This document shows, piece after piece, positions 59,255-64,000 of a DNA stretch of 64,000 nucleotides. Source of the DNA: Propionibacteriales bacterium (GTDB lineage Bacteria; Actinomycetota; Actinomycetes; Propionibacteriales; Nocardioidaceae); contig JAPLCB010000008.1 in NCBI GenBank assembly GCA_026392455.1, positions 434,001 to 498,000 on the forward strand, in the 5' to 3' direction. The first letter of the stretch is position 1; every line of letters starts with the position of its first letter. The notes under the pieces are model-generated. The model worked only from the letters and a program-made list of their open reading frames with translations. It was not told the origin of the DNA and made no database searches. The translations under genes were made by a program, and so were the position numbers.

Positions 59255-59773
59255 CTATTCCAGGATTCCGCTCCCGGTCCTGACGATCTCGATCCGGGGC
59301 GCCTCGGCCAGCGAGCGACCGACGACGCAGTAGCGCTCGACGGAGACCGCGAGCCGTCCCAGGGTCGCGTCGTCCGCGTCGGTGTCGAGCTCGAACCGGA
59401 CCAGCACGTCGGCGATCCCGACCGGCGCCTCGCGGTCGACACCGAGGGTGCCGCGGGCGTCGAAGGTGCCGGTCGCCGTACCCGTCGCCGAGCGCAACCC
59501 GATGCCCATCGCGGTGGCCACCGACCGCAGCGTCACCCCGGCGCAGCCGAGCAACGCCTCCATCAGCATGTCGCCCGAGCAGGCGTCGGTCCCGTCGCCG
59601 CCGGTCGCGGCGTGCAGGCCGGCTCGGGTGCTGCCGGGGAACTGGTCGACGTCGAAGGCGATCCCCTCCACGACCCGGCCGGTCGCGCCGACCGGGGTGA
59701 TCGCCGTACCGGGGTTCTCGCGGTAGCGGTCCTTGAGCGGGGCCTGACTCGCGCGCAGCTCAGCAGCGTCCAT
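59255..59773 (-). CDS. OsmC/Ohr family protein
   Basis: 172 residues. OsmC fold with the two reactive cysteines of peroxide-reducing members: ACSGDMLMEALLGCAGVTLR (Cys in LLGCAGVT) and VERYCVVGRSLAEAP. Catalyses thiol-dependent reduction of organic peroxides or binds small thiols; cytoplasmic. It lies directly upstream of the CsoR-like box and DUF4396, in the same direction. Start ATG 59773. Confidence 0.88.
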   Translation of the reverse strand: MDAAELRASQAPLKDRYRENPGTAITPVGATGRVVEGIAFDVDQFPGSTRAGLHAATGGDGTDACSGDMLMEALLGCAGVTLRSVATAMGIGLRSATGTATGTFDARGTLGVDREAPVGIADVLVRFELDTDADDATLGRLAVSVERYCVVGRSLAEAPRIEIVRTGSGILE

Positions 59774-59809
59774 GGCCTGGACGCTACTCCGGCCGTGACG
59801 TGCGAGATA

Positions 59810-59848
59810 TGTGCAACGAGTTGCATAGGGTATGCAACTCGTTGCACA
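59810..59848. promoter_or_regulatory. PadR operator (double palindrome)
   Basis: Inverted repeat of 18-base arms, TGTGCAACGAGTTGCATA and its complement, around a GGG centre. Each arm is itself palindromic (TGCAAC-N2-GTTGCA), so two adjacent dimer sites. It ends 8 bases before the padR GTG start: strong sign of autorepression, and of control of the coupled fadH gene. Confidence 0.85.
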
Positions 59849-59856
59849 CTAGCTCG

Positions 59857-60525
59857 GTGGCCCTCGAACACGCACTCCTGGTCGCGCTCAGCGAACGCCC
59901 GGCCGCCGGGCTCGAGCTGGCGCGACGGTTCGACCGCTCGATCGGGTTCTTCTGGAGCGCGACCCACCAGCAGATCTACAAGGTGCTGCGGCGGATGGAG
60001 TCCGACGGCCTCGTCACCGCCGAGGCGATCGAGCAGACCGGCCGGCCGGAGAAGCGCGAGTACACCGTCACCGATCTCGGCCGCCAGGAGCTCGGCGCGT
60101 GGATCGCGACCACCACCCCGCGGGCCGGTTTCCGCAGCGAGATCGCGGTCAAGATGCGCGCCGCCTCGTACGGCGACCGGGCCGCCCTGCTGGCGAACAT
60201 CCGTGAGCTGATCGACGACCACCGCACCCGACTGGCCCACTACGACGGCATGGCCGCGCGCGACTACCCCGACACGAGCACCCTGTCCGGGCAGGAGCTC
60301 GACACCTACCTGGTGCTGCGTGGCGGAATCCTCCAGGAGACCTTCTGGATCGCCTGGCTCACCGAGTACCTCGAGGCCCACGGGGTTTCGAGGCTTCCTT
60401 CGCTCGCACCTCAACCAGCAGCCGAACACCCGCTCGCACCTCAACCAGCAGCCGAGCACCCGCTCGCACCTCAACCAGCAGCCGAGCACCCGCTCGCACC
60501 TCGACCCGCAACGGAGACCTCATGA
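59857..60525 (+). CDS. PadR family regulator with repeat-derived C-terminal extension
   Basis: 222 residues from GTG 59857 (VALEHALLVALSERPAAGLE). Winged-helix PadR domain (IYKVLRRMESDGLVTAEAIE, KREYTVTDLGRQELGAWI) and Vir-type C-terminal helices (IRELIDDHRTRLAHYDGMAA, DTYLVLRGGILQETFWIAWL). The last ~45 residues, starting VSRLPSLAPQPAAEHPLAPQ, are an in-frame translation of a 30-base tandem repeat (three LAPQPAAEHP copies), not part of the family fold. Its stop overlaps the fadH start by 4 bases. An upstream start at 59800 is within the operator and is rejected. Confidence 0.9.
   Translation: MALEHALLVALSERPAAGLELARRFDRSIGFFWSATHQQIYKVLRRMESDGLVTAEAIEQTGRPEKREYTVTDLGRQELGAWIATTTPRAGFRSEIAVKMRAASYGDRAALLANIRELIDDHRTRLAHYDGMAARDYPDTSTLSGQELDTYLVLRGGILQETFWIAWLTEYLEAHGVSRLPSLAPQPAAEHPLAPQPAAEHPLAPQPAAEHPLAPRPATETS
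60385..60510. repeat. 30-base tandem repeat of the GTTTCGAGG family within padR
   Basis: Head GTTTCGAGGCTTCCTT (60385-60400), then three 30-base units (60401, 60431, 60461), each CGCTCGCACCTCAACCAGCA plus GCCGAACACC or GCCGAGCACC, then a 20-base partial unit. Read in frame by padR as LAPQPAAEHP repeats. Confidence 0.9.
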
Positions 60526-62531
60526 CTTCCCCGTACCCGCACCTCCTCGAGCCGATCACCATCGGCGACCTGACGCTGCGCAACCGGGCCGTGATGGGCT
60601 CGATGCACACCGGCCTCGAGGACTTCTTCTGGGACATCCCCAAGCTGGCGAAGTACTTCGCCGACCGGGCCTCCGGTGGAGTCGGGCTGATCATCACCGG
60701 GGGCTACGCGCCCAACAAGCGCGGCTGGCTCAAGCCGTTCGCCAGCGAGATGACCAACCGGCTGCAGGCGCAGCGGCACCAGCAGATCACCGGCGAGGTG
60801 CACGAGGCAGGCGGGGCGATCGCGATGCAGATCCTGCACGCGGGGCGCTACGGGTACACGCCCTTCTCGGTCTCGGCGTCGTCGATCAAGGCCCCGATCA
60901 ACCCCTTCAAGCCGACTGCGCTGTCGACCAAGGGCGTGGAGCAGACCGTCAACGACTTCGCCCGGGCGGCTGGCCTGGCCCAGAAGGCCGGGTACGACGC
61001 CGTCGAGATCATGGGCTCCGAGGGCTACCTGATCAACCAGTTCCTCGCCGAGCGCACCAACCAGCGCGACGACATCTGGGGTGGCACCTCGGCTCGCCGG
61101 ATGCGCTTCCCGATCGAGATCGTCCGGCGCACCAGGGAGACCGTCGGCGCGGGGTTCCCGATCATCTACCGGCTCTCCCTGCTCGACCTGGTCGAGGGCG
61201 GCCAGACCTGGGACGAGGTGATGGAGCTCGCGCTGCTGATCGAGGACGCCGGCGCCACCGTGATCAACACCGGCATCGGCTGGCACGAGGCCCGGGTGCC
61301 GACGATCATCACCCAGGTCCCGCGCGGCGCCTGGGCCTGGACCACCGCCCGGCTCCGGAAGGAGATGGCGATCCCGGTCTGCGCCTCCAACCGGATCAAC
61401 ACCCCGGAACTGGCCGATCGACTAATTGCCGAGGGAACCGCCGACCTGGTCTCGATGGCCCGGCCACTGCTGGCCGACCCCGAGTTCATCAACAAGGCGG
61501 CCGCCGAGCGCGCCGACGAGATCAACACCTGCATCGCCTGCAACCAGGCCTGCCTGGACCACGTCTTCAAGAACAAGCTGGCGTCGTGCCTGGTGAACCC
61601 GCGCGCCTGCCACGAGACCGAGATCGTGCTGACCCCCAGCCGGCGCAAGCGCGAGATCGCCGTCGTCGGTGCCGGGCCGGCCGGGCTCAGCGCGGCTGTC
61701 TCGTTGGCCGAGGCCGGCAACAAGGTGACCCTGTTCGAGAAGAACCCGCACCTGGGCGGACAGTTCCGGCTCGCGATGGCCATCCCGGGCAAGGAGGAGT
61801 TCGCCGAGACGCTGCGCTACTTCACCCGCCGGCTCGAGGTGCTCGGGGTCGACGTACGCCTGGGCACGACAGCCGACGTCACGACGGTGGCCGGCTTCGA
61901 CGAGGTCGTCATCTCCACCGGCGTCGAGCCGCGGGTACCGAGCATCCCGGGGATCGAGCACCCCAAGGCGGTGCTCTACTCCGAGGTCCTCGACGGGTCC
62001 GTCGTCCCGGGCAAGAAGGTCGCCGTGATCGGCGCCGGGGGGATCGGCGTGGACGTCTCGGTCTTCCTGACCCACGACCCGTCCGAGACCCTCGAGGACT
62101 GGCTCGCGCACTGGGGCGTCGGCGACCCCGACCTGCACCGGGGCGGCCTCACGGACCACAAGGACCGCGAACCGGTCCGCGAGGTCACCCTGGTCCAGCG
62201 GAAGACCGGGATGATCGGCGCCGGGCTGGGCAAGACGTCGGGCTGGGCCCACCGGGCGGTGCTCAAGCAGTCCGCGGTCACCCAGATCAGCGGTGCGACG
62301 TACGACCTGATCGACGACGCCGGGCTGCACCTGACCGTGAACGGCCAGCCCCAGGTCCTCGACGTCGACCACGTGGTGATCTGCGCAGGCCAGGAGTCCG
62401 TGCGCGGCCTCTACAACGAGCTGGTCGCAGCAGGGCGACCGGTGACGGTCATCGGCGGTGCCGACGTGGCCGCCGAGCTGGACGCCAAGCGGGCCATCGA
62501 GCAGGGCGTCCGGCTGGCCGCAACGGTGTAG
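60522..62531 (+). CDS. fadH: NADPH-dependent 2,4-dienoyl-CoA reductase (FadH)
   Basis: 669-residue iron-sulfur flavoenzyme for oxidation of unsaturated fatty acids. An N-terminal Old-Yellow-Enzyme TIM barrel (LRNRAVMGSMHTGLEDFF, QILHAGRYGYTPFSVSAS, HEARVPTII) carries FMN. A 4Fe-4S motif CIACNQACLDHVFKNKLASC (Cx2Cx3Cx11C) follows. The C-terminal FAD and NADPH domains hold IAVVGAGPAGLSAAVSLAEA and VAVIGAGGIGVDVSVFL. It starts 4 bases inside padR (ATGA), so the two are co-translated under the PadR operator. Confidence 0.94.
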   Translation: MTSPYPHLLEPITIGDLTLRNRAVMGSMHTGLEDFFWDIPKLAKYFADRASGGVGLIITGGYAPNKRGWLKPFASEMTNRLQAQRHQQITGEVHEAGGAIAMQILHAGRYGYTPFSVSASSIKAPINPFKPTALSTKGVEQTVNDFARAAGLAQKAGYDAVEIMGSEGYLINQFLAERTNQRDDIWGGTSARRMRFPIEIVRRTRETVGAGFPIIYRLSLLDLVEGGQTWDEVMELALLIEDAGATVINTGIGWHEARVPTIITQVPRGAWAWTTARLRKEMAIPVCASNRINTPELADRLIAEGTADLVSMARPLLADPEFINKAAAERADEINTCIACNQACLDHVFKNKLASCLVNPRACHETEIVLTPSRRKREIAVVGAGPAGLSAAVSLAEAGNKVTLFEKNPHLGGQFRLAMAIPGKEEFAETLRYFTRRLEVLGVDVRLGTTADVTTVAGFDEVVISTGVEPRVPSIPGIEHPKAVLYSEVLDGSVVPGKKVAVIGAGGIGVDVSVFLTHDPSETLEDWLAHWGVGDPDLHRGGLTDHKDREPVREVTLVQRKTGMIGAGLGKTSGWAHRAVLKQSAVTQISGATYDLIDDAGLHLTVNGQPQVLDVDHVVICAGQESVRGLYNELVAAGRPVTVIGGADVAAELDAKRAIEQGVRLAATV

Positions 62532-62549
62532 CCGGACGCTGGCCGACGG

Positions 62550-62735
62550 TCACCGCGCCAGGTAGCCGCGGAGGTCGTCCAGGCCGTGCTCGGCCGGGGG
62601 CGGGTTCACGTCCGCGCCGGCGGGCGCGTCGATCCGTTCGGGCACCAGGTCGATGCTCCGGACGCCGAAGGCGAGCATCGCGACGAGCACGACCACCTGG
62701 ATGGTCAGGATGAAGGCGTACTGGGTGGTGCGCAA
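62550..62735 (-). CDS. small single-span membrane protein
   Basis: 61 residues starting at TTG 62735 (MRTTQYAFILTIQVVVLVAM), with GGAG a few bases upstream. One membrane helix (about 7-27) followed by a cytoplasmic or periplasmic tail IDAPAGADVNPPPAEHGLDD. Unknown family. Convergent with fadH (18-base gap). Confidence 0.5.
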   Translation of the reverse strand: MRTTQYAFILTIQVVVLVAMLAFGVRSIDLVPERIDAPAGADVNPPPAEHGLDDLRGYLAR

Positions 62736-62810
62736 CGGAAGGCTCCCGCGTTCTTCCCTCGCAGGTTGGTCACGTCTCTTGCCGTGATCAACGGGTACGC
62801 CGGGGAATCG

Positions 62811-63182
62811 TTACGCGAGCAGGGCCACCCCGGCCGCCACCAGCACCACGATCGAGACCAGGTCGGCCCGCAGCACCCGCCCGAGCTGGCCGTTGTGATC
62901 GCGGTGCACCCAGCACAAGGCCGCGTACGCCAGGTCGCTGACCAGCACGGCCACCACCGCGACGTCCCGGACCCCGTGCTCGAGCACCCCGGCGACCAGC
63001 AGGCCGCCGAGAATCCCGAAGAGCACCGCGCGGTGACGCAGCAGGACGGCGAGATCCGGTCCGCCGACCTCGACCCCGTAGAGCTTCTCGAGGTGCCCGA
63101 CCGAGAGCACCCCCAGGACCGGGGCCAGGTGGATCAGGGCACTGACCCCGAGCAGCGCGTCGATCAGGACGTCGCGGTCCAT
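62811..63182 (-). CDS. small polytopic membrane protein
   Basis: 123 residues with about four membrane helices (ALLGVSALIHLAPVLGVL, AVLFGILGGLLVAGVL, VAVVAVLVSDLAYAALCW, LVSIVVLVAAGVALLA). Unknown family; similar small proteins exist in actinobacteria. Its ribosome site GGAG overlaps the stop of the CDF gene (9-base spacing), so it is co-expressed with the metal exporter. Confidence 0.72.
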   Translation of the reverse strand: MDRDVLIDALLGVSALIHLAPVLGVLSVGHLEKLYGVEVGGPDLAVLLRHRAVLFGILGGLLVAGVLEHGVRDVAVVAVLVSDLAYAALCWVHRDHNGQLGRVLRADLVSIVVLVAAGVALLA

Positions 63183-63191
63183 CGCCGGCTC

Positions 63192-64000
63192 CTAAGCATG
63201 TTCGGTGTCGTGCTCGTGGTCGCGGTGCGACTCGGGCTCGATCTGCAGCGTCGCGTGGTCGATCCCGAATTGCGTGCCCACGCACGCGGTCAGCTCGTCG
63301 AGGATCTCCCCGACCCCGCGTTCGGCAAGCGCGCTGTCGGTGACGGTGACGTGGGCCGACAGCGCCGGCATCCCGCTGGTGATGGTCCACGCGTGCAGGT
63401 CGTGGACGTCGACGACACCGCTGACGCCCCGGAGGTGCTGGCGGACGTTCTCGATGTCGAGCCCGGCCGGGGTCGCCTCCAGCAGCACACCGAGGGCCTC
63501 GCGCAGCAGGGCCGCAGCGCGAGGCAGCACCAGGACCGCGATCAGCAGCGAGGCGATCGAGTCCGCCCGGTAGAAGTCGGTGGTCACCACCACGATGCCC
63601 GCCACGATCGCCGCTACCGAGCCGAGGGCGTCACTGAGCACCTCCAGGTAGGCGCCCTTCATGTTCAGCGAGTTGTCCTTGCTCCGCGTCAGGACGGCCA
63701 CCGAGAGCAGGTTCGCCGCGAGACCGACGGCGGCGAACACCAGCATCTGCCCGGCCTCGACCTCGACCGGGTCCAGCAGCCGCCGGACGCCGGCGTACGC
63801 GAGGTAGCCGCAGAGGCCGAGGAGGACCAGGGCGTTGACGATCGCGGCCAGGATCTCGACGCGGTGGTACCCGAAGGTCCGTTCCGGGCTCGCCGGCCGC
63901 GCCGCGATCAGGGACGCCGACAGCGCGATCAGGATCCCGGCGGCATCGGTGAGCATGTGGCCCGCGTCGGCCAGCAGTGCCAGCGAGCCGCTCACCCAGG
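63192..64000 (-). CDS. cation diffusion facilitator (Zn/Co/Cd exporter), N-terminus outside window
   Basis: C-terminal ~269 residues of a CDF-family metal exporter; the frame continues open to the window edge. TM2 has the metal motif LADAGHMLTDA (HxxxD). TM5 reads YLEVLSDALGSV, where the first ligand is Glu rather than His (ExxxD). Membrane helices: ILAAIVNALVLLGLCGYLAY, MLVFAAVGLAANLLSVAVL, VAAIVAGIVVVT. The cytoplasmic domain (VDVHDLHAWTITSGMPALSA, HATLQIEPESHRDHEH) is complete with a His-rich tail. Metal not assignable. Confidence 0.9.
   Translation of the reverse strand, partial: WVSGSLALLADAGHMLTDAAGILIALSASLIAARPASPERTFGYHRVEILAAIVNALVLLGLCGYLAYAGVRRLLDPVEVEAGQMLVFAAVGLAANLLSVAVLTRSKDNSLNMKGAYLEVLSDALGSVAAIVAGIVVVTTDFYRADSIASLLIAVLVLPRAAALLREALGVLLEATPAGLDIENVRQHLRGVSGVVDVHDLHAWTITSGMPALSAHVTVTDSALAERGVGEILDELTACVGTQFGIDHATLQIEPESHRDHEHDTEHA

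Noticed and set aside
60401-60510. 30-base repeats as a CRISPR
   Set aside because: No spacers; the repeats are read in frame as the end of padR.

Overview
The window is a chromosomal segment from a high-GC actinobacterium, most likely Nocardioides or a close relative (Nocardioidaceae). This rests on very high GC with frequent GTG starts, an actinobacterial LexA/SOS box, MenB (menaquinone), F420-type oxidoreductases, an MhuD-like heme oxygenase, a DesA3-type desaturase/reductase pair, many acyl-CoA genes, and intergenic repeats of the GTTTCGAGG...CTCAACCAGCA type. I see no rRNA, tRNA, phage, transposase or CRISPR. The assignment is from sequence character only.

Layout. 1-3.4 kb: two sensory proteins (a PAS-PAS histidine kinase cut by the window edge, and a PAS-PAS-REC protein whose HisKA_3-like motif has Asn instead of His). 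3.6-8.5 kb: menB, two F420-type proteins, an ACT protein, CPD photolyase and a membrane-anchored protein. 8.6-13.9 kb: one 1770-residue secreted protein with Ig-like and delta-60 (beta-propeller) repeats. 14.3-24.8 kb: acyl-CoA dehydrogenase, an M15-like lipoprotein and overlapping recC-recB-recD. 24.8-25.1 kb: a tandem repeat array. 25.1-27.7 kb: YflT-like stress protein, MhuD-like protein and a CE1759/CE1758-type FMN reductase plus LLM monooxygenase pair. 27.8-35.8 kb: exported CocE-type hydrolase, MMPL transporter with divergent TetR, VOC protein, an AbiEi/DUF559-like protein and a KstD-like flavoprotein. 35.8-37.8 kb: two PH-domain membrane proteins.

37.9-42.5 kb is a tight five-gene operon (acyl-CoA dehydrogenase, SDR, APH-type kinase, histidine phosphatase, SDR). 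It resembles the bacterial levulinate/4-hydroxyacid (lva) and animal ACAD10/ACAD11 logic, in which a 4-hydroxyacyl-CoA is phosphorylated before dehydrogenase-type chemistry. 42.5-47.3 kb: DUF4012 protein, an LAxTG surface protein and an ABC exporter. 47.4-51 kb: fadB-fadA. 51-54 kb: an M15-like exported protein, a DM13 protein and an SOS-box-preceded DUF222/HNH nuclease. 53.9-57.6 kb: desaturase plus ferredoxin reductase and a divergent PucR regulator. 57.6-64 kb: AMACR, DUF4396 behind a CsoR-like box, OsmC, PadR-fadH, small membrane proteins and a CDF metal exporter cut by the window edge.

The main system-level signal is an identical operator, TGACAG-N5-CTGTCA, in front of three separate acyl-CoA loci: the five-gene operon, fadA-fadB and AMACR. 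This suggests one fatty/branched-acid catabolism regulon whose regulator is not obviously in the window. The second signal is a family of hairpin repeats that sits between convergent genes but has also been absorbed into coding sequence, at the start of one SDR and at the end of the PadR regulator.
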